Source: Madurella fahalii
Taxonomy: Eukaryota > Ascomycota > Sordariomycetes > Sordariales
Direction: 5' to 3'
NCBI GenBank assembly: GCA_029876055.1
Contig: CM056876.1
Span: 1,674,001-1,738,000 of the forward strand
Length of the DNA stretch: 64,000 nucleotides
Below, piece after piece: positions 33,075-44,949 of this stretch; within the stretch, counting starts at the first letter, position 1; the number at the start of each line of letters is the position of its first letter. The translations under genes were made by a program, and so were the position numbers. The notes under the pieces were generated by a model. It worked only from the letters and a program-made list of their open reading frames with translations, was not told where the DNA came from and did not search any database.

Positions 33075-35533
33075 CTAATAATACTCAGGCAAATCTGAAA
33101 AACTCGGAATCTCTGAAAGGTCACAGTCGAAGCTTCTGTCGTAGGCCTTGGCAGGCAACACGCCGGCTTCCCATCCCTTCTTGTAGCTCCACTGCGGCCT
33201 GTCCAACGCAATGCGCCAGTCAGCAAACATCCTCTTGGCAAGGGAATCAACAAAGTGTAACTGGTACTCACGCATCCTCAGTATCCCAGACCCAATAAAA
33301 CCACCCCCAGCCCTTCTCAAAACTCGACATCTGCGCCTCGGCGAACATCTTCAGAAACGTCTTGTACTGCTCACTCCACCGGCTCGCCGGGGCATTCGCC
33401 TCCTCGCAACTGCACCTCGTATCCATCGTAGGGCATCTGGGGGTCGTGACATCCGACACCTCGTCCCCGGTCACCAGCGTCCCCGTCCACCTGTTGCCCC
33501 AGCCGACGTTGGTCAGGTGTCTGGCGCAGTCGGTATCGGCCTGGGACCACTCGGCCACGAGCGTGGGGCCGAACCCGGTCGAGCGGTCCATGCTCAGGCG
33601 CGTCTGCTCGGTCCAGCCTTCGCAGGCGTACCGCACCTTCTCAGAGTGGTTGTAGACGATCTGGTTGGTGTTGAAGATGACGTACTGGTGGACGTCGAGG
33701 GCGGCGTTGCGTAGGTGCGTCAGCTCGCCCTGCCAGTTGTGCAGGCCGCGGAAGCCGTCGCCAAAGACGACGACGGCATCGCTCACGCCGTTACTGCGCA
33801 CCAGGTTATACGCATCCTCGGTCCACTGGTGGACCTCCTGGACGGACAGGAAGGTCATCTTAGGCTCGTTGGCGAGACCGTAGTGGGTGATGATGTTCTT
33901 GTAACGGGGCTGGGCGAAGAACTTGGACAGGCGGTCGTGGATTTCGAGGGAGCGCGCCGCGTTGACGGCGCCGTCGGTCCCGTTGAGCCAGCCGATAGCG
34001 CCGAGCCGGCCGCTGTGATTCCAACCGTTTTGGCTGCCCGGCAGGCCGTGCACGTCGAGGTTGACACGCAGGCCGTAGCGGCGGCACCATTCGATGGCGC
34101 GCAGGAGGTAGCGCCATGAGGTGCGGAAGAGGTAGGGATCGCCGTCGTACGTCTGGACCGCCCAGTATGAGAAAGGGATGCGGACGTGGTCTAGCCCGGC
34201 TTCGGCGATCTCCCGGAATGTGTCCTCCGTCACAAAGGTCGCGTAATGCTTCTCGAGCGTGCTCCCGCACCGCGCGGCGAGATACCTGCAGAGAGTATAC
34301 TCGTCCACGATGCCCAAGCGGAGATCGTAATCGAAAAGCGATGGCGTGATGAAGGGCTCAATGGAGAGCCACCCGCCCACGTTTACACCCCGCGCCGGTC
34401 GCTCTGCGTAGTCGCCCCACGGCTCGTTCAGGGGCGGTACATGCTCGTTTGCCCGGGCCGAGTCGTCCCAGTCTACGTTGAGACCCATGACCGGTAGATC
34501 CCCAACCGTCTCCTCCGTGTAGGTGAGGTTGAAATCGTTAATGTCTTGCCAGACAAAGGGGTTCAGCCATGACGGTGCGTCTCTCGGGATGCTTCCCGGC
34601 TCTATCCCTGCGAGGCCGTCATTGCTGCTCTCGCCGTCAGAACCGCCACCATTGCGATCGTGTGCGCCGGCTTGGGGAACCACTACGGCGGCCACGGCAA
34701 TAATAATGATCAGCAAGACTGTGCAGACTCCAATCAGAATCCCTGTGCCTGTCAGTAAACCAAACCCCTTTCCCCGTCTCCTCACATGGGAAACACTTAC
34801 ACAGCTTTTTCTTTTGTTTATACCACGGCCTCTTCCCCCCCGCATATAACTCATCCTTTTCCCTGACCAAACTATCATCACTACTTCCGCCTGTTCCACC
34901 TCTCAACCCCCTCCACCCCTTCCCTCCTCCTCCACCTCCTCCACCTCCTCCTCCTCCCCCTCTCCCCTCCTCCAATACCGGTCCGCTTATGACCCTTCGC
35001 CTGACGTCTCTGTCCCGGCCCCGTTCATTCCGGTATTCATCCCCCCTCCCAGGTGGCGGCCCAACCCTCTCGTACCCCCTACTCCGTTCCCTCTCCCGTT
35101 GCCGCCTTACCGCCAATTCTCTTTCCCTCTCCCGTTCCCGTTCCCGTTCCCGTTCCCGCTCTCTTTCTTTTTCTCTTTCCCTTTCCCTGGTCCGGTCTCT
35201 TTCTATTTCCCTTTCCCTGGTCCGGTCTCTTTCTCTCTCCCTCTCCCTCCGCCTGCCGTTCCCACCACCACCCCCATTCTTCGTATTCTCCCGATTCAAC
35301 CTCGCCAATGCCCCCGCCGAAAGCGCATGTGACCCACCTCCACTCCCGCCTTCTGACGCAGACGAAGCGTGGTGGTCCCTCGGCGTGCTGGTGCTCGGAC
35401 GGCGGCGCTTCTTGCGCCGTTGCTGGTGGTAGTCGTCTTCATCTTGCGAGACGGAGCCGCGGCGCTGGCGGCGCTCGCGGTGCTGGTCGTAGTAGTCGCG
35501 GGAATGGCGGGCCACTGAGGGGTCACGGGCCAT
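33075..35533 (-). CDS. exgD: Glucan 1,3-beta-glucosidase, type II membrane (GH5, exgD-like)
   Basis: Exo-beta-1,3-glucanase for cell-wall glucan turnover. Exons 35533-34801, 34748-33272 and 33198-33075 encode 777 residues. The cytosolic N-terminus (about 1-245) is extremely charged: Arg/Gln/His-rich, then a long run of Arg-Glu and Arg-Asp repeats (about 95-140), then a poly-Gly run. One membrane helix (GILIGVCTVLLIIIIAVAAV, about 247-266) anchors it as a type II protein. The extracellular catalytic domain carries GVNVGGWLSIEPFITPSLF, HVRIPFSYWAVQ and NLDVHGLPGSQNGWNHSGR, the acid/base Glu in LANEPK and the nucleophile Glu in LVAEWSQ. It ends with FYWVWDTEDAPQWSYKKGWE, formed across the last junction. 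Several N-glycosylation sequons are visible (NLT, NHS, NGT). It is divergent from the BCKDH E1-beta gene. Confidence 0.93.
35101..35260 (-). repeat. Tandem repeat encoding Arg-Glu/Arg-Asp tract
   Basis: On the plus strand this is a CT-rich tract with CCCGTT units and a 30-bp tandem duplication (about 35176-35235, containing CCCTGGTCCGGTCTCTTTCT). On minus it encodes alternating Arg-Glu with two ERDRTRERE units in the glucanase cytosolic tail. Confidence 0.85.
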
Positions 35534-36238
35534 TTTTCTGAGGGTATTTCTGGTCGGTATTGGTATGCGGCGGTTGTTAGGAGGAATGCATCATGTTTCG
35601 CTGTTGAGGCGGATGTTGTATCTGTATACCGGGAATAATGTTATGCACGGCACATGAGAGATACAGAATTGAATTGTAAAGAAATCAAGATCGAATTGGC
35701 ATGCCAGTCCTGCTGCATCACGTTTCCAGTTCAATATTGGCCTGCGCCAGTCATTTGATCCTTCGTGGCCAGGCGCAGCCAAAGTAAAGACTGGGCGACT
35801 GTTGACGGGGCAACGCTAGCCGCGGCGCACCTAACCGCACGGTGTAACCTCGTATCGTTAGTACATACTTACCTACGTCATCGAAACGGAAGCACAACGT
35901 GATGCAGGACGACAATAGGGGACCAGCCGATTTCTAAACCTATCATCTCAACCCCAACCTGTCATCTAGTTTTCGAGAGACATCAGGCAGTTAGCATCTA
36001 AGGATTGACATGGATCATTAACCCGCAATCGCGGGCCGCTTGAAGTTGCTTGCAGGGTTTGGGCGGGGCCCCGCGCATCTGGCTGCAGGGCGTTATCTCA
36101 AAGCCGTTGCAAGCCGACGCCCACCGTCATTCCTCCCCGCCAACTTCGTCTGATGGTGTCTGCTGTCCGCTTGCGCTGACGATGCATAGATTCTTCGCCA
36201 GATAGACGGCTTACGGCGAATTTTGATTTTAGAGAATA
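35534..36238. promoter_or_regulatory. Divergent intergenic region glucanase / BCKDH E1-beta
   Basis: A 705-bp spacer between two divergent start codons. It must hold both promoters. No gene or clear core element was identified. Confidence 0.5.
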
Positions 36239-37507
36239 ATGAGGAGCTCAGCAATTCGCCCGCTGTCAAGGGCACTCGTCCAGGCATCTCGCCCTCCATC
36301 TCCTGCCGCGCTGGCACTCCGCCTGCGCCGACGGCAATACTCAACCCATCCTCCCAATGCGAAGCTTAACCTCCCGACCGACTACTCAACAACGCCTCTG
36401 CTAGCCCACGAGTCGCAATCGGCGCTGAGCAACCCCGAGCTGCCGCCCGAGGTTCGCAATGGCACGACGAAGCGCATGAACCTCTTCCAAGCCATCAACG
36501 ACGCCCTGTCCATCGCCCTGGCCGAGGATGAATCGGTCATGGTATTTGGCGAGGACGTCGCCTTTGGCGGCGTCTTCCGCTGCACAGGCAAGCTGGCCGA
36601 GACGTACGGGGGCGACCGCGTGTTCAACACGCCCCTGACGGAGCAGGGCATCGTGGGCTTCGCCATTGGCGCCGCCGCCGAGGGGATGCGCCCAGTCGCC
36701 GAGATACAATTTGCCGACTACGTCTACCCGGCCTTTGACCAGCTGGTCAACGAGGCGGCAAAGTTCCGCTACCGCGACGGCGCCTGCGGGCGGAGCGCGG
36801 GCGGCCTGACCGTCAGGATGCCGTGTGGCGGTGTCGGCCACGGTGCGCTCTACCACTCCCAATCGCCCGAGAGCTTGTTCACACACATACCCGGCCTGCG
36901 CGTCATCATGCCTAGGTCCCCGCTCCAGGCCAAGGGGCTACTGCTGTCGGCCATTCGCAGCAACGATCCCTGCATCTTTATGGAGCCCAAGATCCTATAC
37001 CGGGCGGCTGTCGAGCAAGTGCCCACCGCCCCATATACCCTACCACTGTCTAAAGCGGAGGTTCTAAAGGAGGGGTCGGACGTTACCATTGTGTCCTATG
37101 GTCAACCAATGTACAAGTGCATGACGGCGCTCGAAAAGGCCGAACGGGATCTGGGCGTCTCGATAGAGCTGATCGATCTCCGGACCATCTATCCATGGGA
37201 CAAGGAAACTGTGTTCCGGAGCGTCCGGAAGACGGGGCGATGCATCGTCGTACACGAAGCCATGGTTAACGCTGGTGTCGGGGCTGAGGTGGCAGCTGCC
37301 ATCCAGGAAGACCACGAAACCTTCATCAGGTTGGAGGCGCCCGTCGCCCGGGTTGCGGGATGGAGCATACACACTCCACTTTTGTACGAGGCGTTTAATG
37401 CTCCGGACGTTGCGAGTAGGTGTTCCAGTCTGTTGACAAGCTGTGTGCCTGTGAGCTAACCCGGCATAGGAATATACGACCACATCAAGAAGGTGCTAGA
37501 CTATTGA
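36239..37507 (+). CDS. BCKDHB: 2-oxoisovalerate dehydrogenase (BCKDH) E1 subunit beta, mitochondrial
   Basis: Thiamine-diphosphate-dependent branched-chain keto acid dehydrogenase E1-beta, for breakdown of Val, Leu and Ile in the mitochondrial matrix. Exons 36239-37415 and 37470-37507 encode 404 residues. An Arg/Ser/Ala-rich presequence (MRSSAIRPLSRALVQASRPP ... RRRQYST) leads to KRMNLFQAINDALSIALAED. Then come the E1-beta signature blocks VFGEDVAFGGVFRCTGKLAE, VFNTPLTEQGIVGFAIGAAA, FADYVYPAFDQLVNEAAKFR and GHGALYHSQSPESLFTHIPG. The AFGGVFRCT segment favours BCKDH over pyruvate dehydrogenase E1-beta. The C-terminal domain has IELIDLRTIYPWD and VVHEAMVNAGVGAEVAA. The last exon is only 38 nt and ends RIYDHIKKVLDY. 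Confidence 0.95.
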
Positions 37508-39199
37508 ACCTGGGATGGGAGCACAGCAGGCGTGGCGTTGACGGGCAAGATGGCGCATAGGTAGACCAATGGTGTCTTTTCTGTATATTTACGGTGAACA
37601 CAATGCGATTGTATATTTCCCCATCTGAACCTGTTGGCGTGATTCAAGTTACCTGGGTGCAGTGCAAGGAAACTAGCTCTCTTCTTAACCGACTCTGGTC
37701 ACAGAGGAGCAAAATCTGTGCGTTGGGAGATTGGGCGGGCTAGGTCTAAGCTACCTCTGTTTGCTTGGTCATTTTGGGAACCTCCAACTATTTGGTCAGT
37801 TACCCGTAGCCGCTTTGAGGAGTTTTGAAGCGGATGTTATCCGGCGAACACGAATGCTTAAAGTCCGAAACGCGATACTGTTTCCGATTGCAGCGAAAAC
37901 CACACCCGAGCCAGTTTGTCATCATCCGCATCTGCTTATACAAATTTATACGGCGGTAACATGAGGTTCAGCTTTTGGAACGGCTGGCCGGGCATGAACC
38001 GGCGGCAAAGCCGGTCGAATTCTTCGGTTCGGCTCGGATGTCACCGGCCAAGGCGAGATCGGAACAGGTTTGATGACATAGTTAGCATCTCACCTAACCC
38101 AAGCCGGGCACTTTGCTCAGGGAATAACGCGGCCAAAGCCATCTCTTATCACCGAGATGACCTCCTTGAAACAGCGTGCCACTCGCGACTTCGCGCGCTC
38201 GGGCGGAACACCCGTTTGCCGTCCGCTCGCCAGATTTGGGGGGCTATATGCCGTCTGCGCGCGGTTCTCCACAACCCATCTCACCTCCGCTTTCTCCGCC
38301 TTCACCCGATATTGTCAACTCGTCATTGGCCAGAACCCCCTTCTTGAGCACCCCTCATGACCTCGAGATAGATCGACGGTGTCCTCGGATACTTTGACCG
38401 TATCTAACCATATCCGGTTTGATGGAAAAGAAATCTGATTACTTTTAGGGGTAAAGCTGTGAGGGTTAGTTAGAAGAGAGCCGGATACATTGTAATTAGA
38501 TATAGTCATACTATCAGGCGACACTGTGGATTCATCTGGACTGCTCGATTCCAGGAGCTAGGGCATCCGTCACGTAATCCGCGGTGGGTTGCCCTTGTCA
38601 GCAGAGCGATGGAGGAAAAGCCTTTTCCCCGGTCTCATCACTCATCTCTTGATGTCATTAGGCGAGAACGTTGCACGTGTATGTGGGAAATAGTTGCAGC
38701 AGAATCCACCACCCACGCCCTAGCGCAGTAACCCAGTTCATTGGTAGCTCATCCCACTCACCTCTTGCGAATGGAACCTGTCATGGTTGGCTGCCGGCGT
38801 GACATCCGCAATCGCAGTGTGGAATTATCGGGCCCCATATACAGTACAGGTAAAACGTTTTGGAAAAACGTCCCCGGGTTTGTAATGGCACCCCATCGCC
38901 CTTCCATCCCCATTCCGGATTAGAGCAGGGGACCAAGTGATTCATAAACCTTGAACGCTCCCATGTGTTTGCACATTTGCCCCCTTTAGTCTTGGCTCTG
39001 GTTTGTTTGGGAGCCCCTCAAACACAGTGTTTACAGTTGATGCCACTCGACATGAACCGCCAGCATTTCAAGTGAAGAACACGGATTTGACGGATTGACC
39101 TAACCAGCAACCCTCGCCTTGAGATAGCCCGAGGTTATCCGGATACCGTGTACCGCCCTGGCGGACGATTCGGAAAGCTAGAAGCAGAGTGGGAGAGAA
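37508..39199. other. Intergenic region, 1.7 kb
   Basis: It lies between the E1-beta gene and the MFS transporter gene, both plus. A 143-codon open frame (37916-38347) shows no family likeness. The MFS promoter should be in the right half. Confidence 0.5.
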
Positions 39200-41664
39200 A
39201 TGGACGAAGAAAAGAGCCGCCACAGCTTGGGCCTTGGGCCCAACATCCCATCCGAAGGAGAAACAGGCTCGACATCAGAAACGACAACCAAACCACCAAC
39301 AGAAAACTCAGAAACCAGGTCAAGTACCACCAAATTCGAACCGATCCACCCCACCCCTCAGTTAACATCAACAACTTCTCGGCGCCGCCCTTCCGTCGAG
39401 ACCACCAGCACCCTCCGGCGCGAGCGCACAAACAATGGTTGGGGTGTTGACGACTTCGAGGAAATCTCCATGGGCGGGAGCAGCATCGTCGCGCCGTACG
39501 ACCAACCCGACCAGTCTTTTGAGCACGACCCCTACGAAGTAGGTTGGGACGGCGGCGACAGCGACCCGCTCTGCCCGCGGAGCATGCCAACCTGGCGGAA
39601 ATGGCTCATTATCGGCATCACCAGTGTCGGCAGCTTTTGCGTGTGAGTCCCCCTTATCCTGATAAAATAAACCCCCTTAAAACTGATGTACGACTGCCAA
39701 AGGACAAACGCCTCGGCCTCGTACACAGCCACCTACGCCCAAATGTCGCCCGAGTTCCACGCTTCCCGGCTCGTGGCCACGCTTGGGCTATCCACCTTTG
39801 TGCTGGGCATTGCGCTGGGGCCCTTCTGGTCGCCCCTGGCCGAGTTCTACGGCCGGAGGCCCATATACCTCTGTTCGTTTGCAGGCTTCATCATCTGGCT
39901 TATCCCTTCCGCTGTCGCAAAGAACATCGAGACCATGATCGTGGCACGGTTTTTCCAGGGCCTAGCGGGTAGCGCATTCCTCAGCGTCTCGGGCGGCACG
40001 GTGGGGGATCTGTTCACCCGGGAAACGATGCTCGCGCCGATGGCCATCTTCGCACTGGCGCCGTTCATAGGGCCGTCAACGGGCCCGTTGGTTGGGGGGC
40101 TGATCAACATGTACACGCACTGGCGGTGGACGCACTACGTCCTGCTGATCTGGGCGGGAGTGTTGCTGGTTAGCATCGCGGTGTTTGTGCCCGAAACGTA
40201 TCGTATGTAGTATTCCAGCACTCGATGGAAATAAAGGGCCTTACAGGAGAAAAAAGCTGACCAGACCGACCTTCACAGACCCAGTCCTCTTGAAACGAAA
40301 GGCGGAACAGCTCCGCCGCGCAACAGGCGACGAACGATGGTGGGCCCCTATCGAGAAATCAACCAAGTCCGTCTCGAAAACGGTCGCCTACTCCCTCCTC
40401 CGCCCTTTTCAAATCCTAATCTTCGAGCCCATGGCGCTGGTTCTCAACGTCTACACGGCAATACTTCTCGGCCTGTTGTACCTCTTCTTTGGAGCTTTCC
40501 CCTTAATTTTCACCACTAACCACGGCTTCAATCTCTGGCAGGTCGGGCTGACCTTCATGGGCCTGCTGGTGGCCATGATAGTGGCCTGCCTGAGCACGCC
40601 AATCTGGAACAGGATCCGGGACGGCCTGGTCGAGAAGCGGCACAAGGAGACGGGTGAGCTCAAGGACGAGCCCGAGGACCAGCTGCCGCCCGTCATCGTC
40701 GGGGGGCCCCTGATCACGGGCGGCCTCTTCTGGTTTGGCTTCACAACGTACCCCGAGGTGCACTGGATCGTGCCCATCATTGGCTCCGGTGTGTTTGGGC
40801 TTGGGTGAGTACAAAACACTTCAGCAGCTTCTGGGCGGCTTGATTCCGCGGGAGAGACAAGAAAGGGAGGCGATTATCTGCAGGTGGTTGGCAGAGCGCT
40901 GTCTGGGCCCCGTCCAGTGGCAAGCCAGGATTTTGCAACTGCCTCTCACGCCTCGGCGACACAGAACGGCCTCGCGACCTGACTTGCCAGGGCAACACCG
41001 CGCCTGACTACAGCCACGTTTGGTGCACCCTTACGCAACAGTCACGATCCTCCCGTTAGTCATGGCTTTGTCAGGTCCTGGGGGCGCTCCCCGCCGGTTC
41101 CCTGATCTCGCATACCCGGTTCTGAAGAGTCATGTGGCTAACCGATCGGGTTGTTCCGCAGGATGTCGCTTGCCTTCACAGGAATCTTCTCATACCTGGT
41201 GAGTGTAACTGATCCCCCGCGCTGCACGGGCAGGCTGGCGCCCGCGGCTTCGATCCGGGGAAGAAGTACTGGGTAGAATGCGGGGAACGACAACTGATAC
41301 GAGCTGATGACGGTTGTATAGGTCCAAGCATATCCTCGATACGCCGCAAGCGCCCTGGCGTCCAACGCTTTGGTGCGGTGTTTATTTGCAGGTAAGCTGG
41401 GCTCTGGGTGGTATGGGGGTTTCGTCGGTCAGCTGGGTCTCCCGCTGAGATTGACTCGCCCCGGCCACTGTTGTTGACTGTGACGCTTACAATCGCGTAG
41501 CGGCGTTCCCTTTGTTTGGTTATCAGATGTATGAGGGACTCGGCTTCCAGTGGGCGACCGGGTTGTTAGCATTTCTGACCCTGGCACTTATGCCTTTCCC
41601 CTTCATCTTTTTCAAAACCGGCAAGAGGATACGAGCTCGGAGCCGGTTCGCAATGTCCTCATAA
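39200..41664 (+). CDS. Major facilitator superfamily multidrug-type transporter (DHA1-like)
   Basis: Exons are 39200-39642, 39703-40202, 40279-40804, 41162-41198, 41322-41391 and 41501-41664, giving 579 residues and twelve predicted helices. A 145-residue hydrophilic Ser/Thr-rich cytosolic N-terminus precedes TM1 (KWLIIGITSVGSFCV). Helix 2-3 has the MFS signature PLAEFYGRRPIYL. SVSGGTVGDLF and PFIGPSTGPLVGG (helix 5 motif C, typical of drug-proton antiporters) follow. After the VPETYHPVLLKRKA loop, helices 7-12 include YQMYEGLGFQWATGLLAFLT and the basic end FKTGKRIRARSRF. The third intron (40805-41161, 357 nt) is far longer than others here. Frames and family motifs join at every junction, so I call the gene intact. 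The first intron uses an AAG acceptor. Substrate unknown; export of toxic compounds or metabolites is the family norm. Confidence 0.88.
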
Positions 41665-44600
41665 GAAGCGTGGGGTTAGACAAAACAATGTGGAGATATG
41701 GGAACTACCGTCCGAGACAAATCCGAATGATCGAAAAGAGTGCTTAAGGTTGCATGAACACGGCCGTGACCTGCTGCAGCTGCATTGGCACAGGATCTGC
41801 AGCGGGAAAGAGCAGGTCGAACCGAAATCAAGCCGCCGATGCCATACCCGAACGTCTCGTTCGCTCCATGAGACTTCACCCCTCGGTAGCTGGTTATTCT
41901 GCTCGGGGATTTCCCAGGGGGTTATCCAACCCCGTCGGCTAAGCCCGTCTCACAAGACGGGGAGGATGACGACTTGGTATAAGGCCGCCGGGAACTTGGC
42001 TAGCGGATCAGAGATGAGTCGTCGGAACCTGGCGCTGAAGCGCGTTTCCGCCCTTGGGTCGATCAGCCGGCCGGCTGATAACATCCACCGCCTGTGCGCA
42101 AGCCAGGACTATGTCGTGCGTCTTTGGAGGGGACGGTATCCTGCCAATGGGCACGGTACGTTGGTCAAGCCACTCGGAACGCGGAGAACAGCCGTCGCTT
42201 GAGCAGCATGGGGTGCAGTAAGCCAGAATTGAGATGGGCCGGCGGATGTCAGGTTGGGGTTCGATCTTGGGACTTGGTGGTGAAAGAGCCCAGTGCCGAC
42301 CAATGGGATCAGCGGTTTCCCTACCAACCAATTTTAGCCCTGGGAGAGCTGGTGTGGCCGGGGAATTAACTGCCATTCTCATACGAGCGGGCAGACGCGG
42401 GCGGAGACATGGCCAGCTCTTGTTGCTCCGGCGGGCCGCCATTGGCGTCATGGACGATGAGATAGACAGCTCAAATAGCTTGCAACGTGCTACTCATAGC
42501 CACGGAGGCGGAGTGTCAGAACTTTGGTGAGCTGTATAAGCTATGCCTGCTGTGTCCCCTGTACCCCCCCTCTACCATCCATATCAACTGTGAGAGCTGC
42601 GATCTATAAGCGGTGGACCCACTCACATTTCTCTGGGAATCTTGGCGGGTGTGAAGACGGTGGAAATGTGACTAACATGACTAACAAACTTCCTTATCCT
42701 CTCTGTTGCCTGTCATGGCAGCATTGGCATTGGTCAGAGGAAGGGACACACAACGTCGATCAGCAAACACAGAGTAGTCGAGTGCATGAGAGGTGGTGAA
42801 CAGGACCTGTGTGGAAGTAGGTGAGCGAGAAGGCAAAAGCAGACGGGGCTATCCCGTCACATTAGTTGATGGGTGCAAACCACAGCCCTGGATCTGACCA
42901 TCCGAGACATGATGCGCCAGTTCTTGACCGGTCGTCTGAAAGCGGCGTCCGAGGCGGGCGGCAAAAGGTCTTGATGGGAGTAGCATCGGCCCCACGCAGA
43001 TAGCCGAACTGATGATTAGTCGGTCTCGGATCGAGATTTGCGAAGCTGATAAGATCCAAAGCGCAGATATCGACAGCGGCTGATGTCTCGGAATGTGGAT
43101 TCGCTCGATCCAAAGACGACACTTGGGATCTTGTTGGTACGTAATTACCGTCCGGAACGAGATCCAAATCCCAAGGAACTGGAGTTTGGTGGAGTGTGCT
43201 GCGGTCGATTGTGGGCCCGTGCAGTCGGCGTCGACAGTTCGGCCACATGCAAGGGCTCCTCCATCCGTCGCTGCTCGGCCAATTCTTCCAAGGTTCTCCC
43301 GTAACAGAGCCCGGCCGTTGCACCGGCGAATCACCAATTGGGAGGCGGTTCTGGGCGTTGTGAGGTACTTCGTATCCACTGCCAAGCTTCATGGGATCAA
43401 AGTCGGCAAACAAAAGCCTAGGTTTTTTTGTCGATTTGGGCTCATGAGCTGGGGTCTTTGAAGAGAGTGCATTGGTTTGGCTGCTTGGTTTCTACAAGGG
43501 TGTTTGTGGAAAACCCCGCAACGTCGTGGGTGGGACGGAGCAGCTAACGTTAAAGCTCGGCTTATTTTGCCCACACCGAGTCACCGACCGAACTCGACCT
43601 TACGGATACCTTTCACTGTAACAGCCTCGCGGTTCGTCCGCCAAAGATCGAAAGGTCACCACACCCGCCGCCGACCTGGTATACACAACCTCCCGGACCG
43701 ACTCCGTGACCGACCGTCGTGCTCATACAGGGACCATCTCTGCTTCGTCTCCACTGCTGCGTCGCAAACAATGCCGGGGGGGTTCCAGTAACGGACGAGC
43801 GCGATTGTTTTCACCCCCACCGGCCGGCCTCTCCTCCTCTTCGGCCGTTCGAGGTCTCGCCGCTTCTCGAATTCGCGGTCGCGTGATTTGTTTATTAAGT
43901 GTTGGGGCGTTTCACGCACCGACACGATATCCGGTCCGCCACTGCGACTTGACGAGCTGTGTCTGCACGGCTGAACGATATTGCGACAAGCCGGGCAATC
44001 ACAGGCGACGGGCGCCGCGGGGATGTGTAGTCAGAGACATCTAGACTTTGGGAAAACGTTGAGGGACGCCGACAGTCGCTACTTCGAGGTGCCGCATCCG
44101 GCCCCGCTTGTCCCCTGGCTCGGACTGATCTTGAATCAAGTCCGGACCAAACACCAGCGAGGCGGCGCCAAGGGTTCAAACAAGCATAAGTGACGGGATA
44201 GTTGCAGCTGGATGCCTCCCTATCGCTGCTGTGCGACGCGCACTCCAAAGCGCTCGAGAACTTCCCGGGACACCACAAGTGCTCTATCCGCTGTCGCATG
44301 ACCCAACGCCGTCGCCCTCGACGACCTAGCTCCCGCTAGTCCTCCGGTTCTTCGACCGTTGCACAGGGCGCCCTTCTGCGCGACGTCGCCAGCCCCAATT
44401 GGGCAGGCCAGGAGAAGTGCTGAGAATACGAGACGCGAGACAGCCTGCTGTCGTTGTGTACCAGGCCTCGTCAGCTGGCACGAACTCACCCCAACCCCCC
44501 TCCTTGCTGGGTCGACGATCAACATTCCCCATTTCGGGAGACTACAGGGTCCCAGTCAAGCCAGCAAGGCCGGAGAGTGCCGGAGTGCCACTGGGGCTGC

Positions 44601-44949
44601 ATCCGGTCTCGCAGAGCCTGTCCGCTGCTGCTCCTTGCCGCCTGCCACGCCTTGATTAGACGGCCGGTTAGGCCTTTGCAGCACGCACCCTGCACACCAA
44701 GCGTGAGATACACCCCTCCGGTCGTCTCTGTCAGCTTGCTAGTGCCCTGCCCTGTCTACAGGAGCGATTTGCAGCGCCAATCACTTCCTGGTGCCACCGC
44801 TGTGATATTGCCGCAGGACACTTCAAGCGTTCGTCCCTTCTCTGCTTCAGCGCAGCCTCACCTGTGCTCTGCACCTTCGTTCTAATTGGGGGTTCCTGCA
44901 TTGCCGTGTTCTCCGTAGAGGCCGCGCCGTATATAAAGGTCGGGCCGCG
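41665..44949. other. Gene-poor region, 3.3 kb, upstream of the acuK-like gene
   Basis: No open frame here has family likeness. The longest (about 180 codons, 42849-43413) overlap each other in different minus frames. Long upstream regions are usual for fungal regulatory genes. A TATA-like sequence occurs at its right edge. Confidence 0.5.
44931..44939 (+). promoter_or_regulatory. TATA-like box upstream of acuK-like gene
   Basis: TATATAAAG lies only 10 nt before the first in-frame ATG (44950) and 55 nt before the next in-frame ATG (44995). If it is the functional TATA box, transcripts would start after 44950 and translation would begin at 44995. Confidence 0.45.

Noticed and set aside
40202..40280. 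TAG in frame after VPETYR, suggesting a broken transporter
   Set aside because: A GTATGT donor and a TTCACAG acceptor restore PETYHPVLLKRK; the gene is intact.
42240..42300. GGGTTCGATC as a tRNA B-box
   Set aside because: No matching A-box or cloverleaf could be drawn around it.
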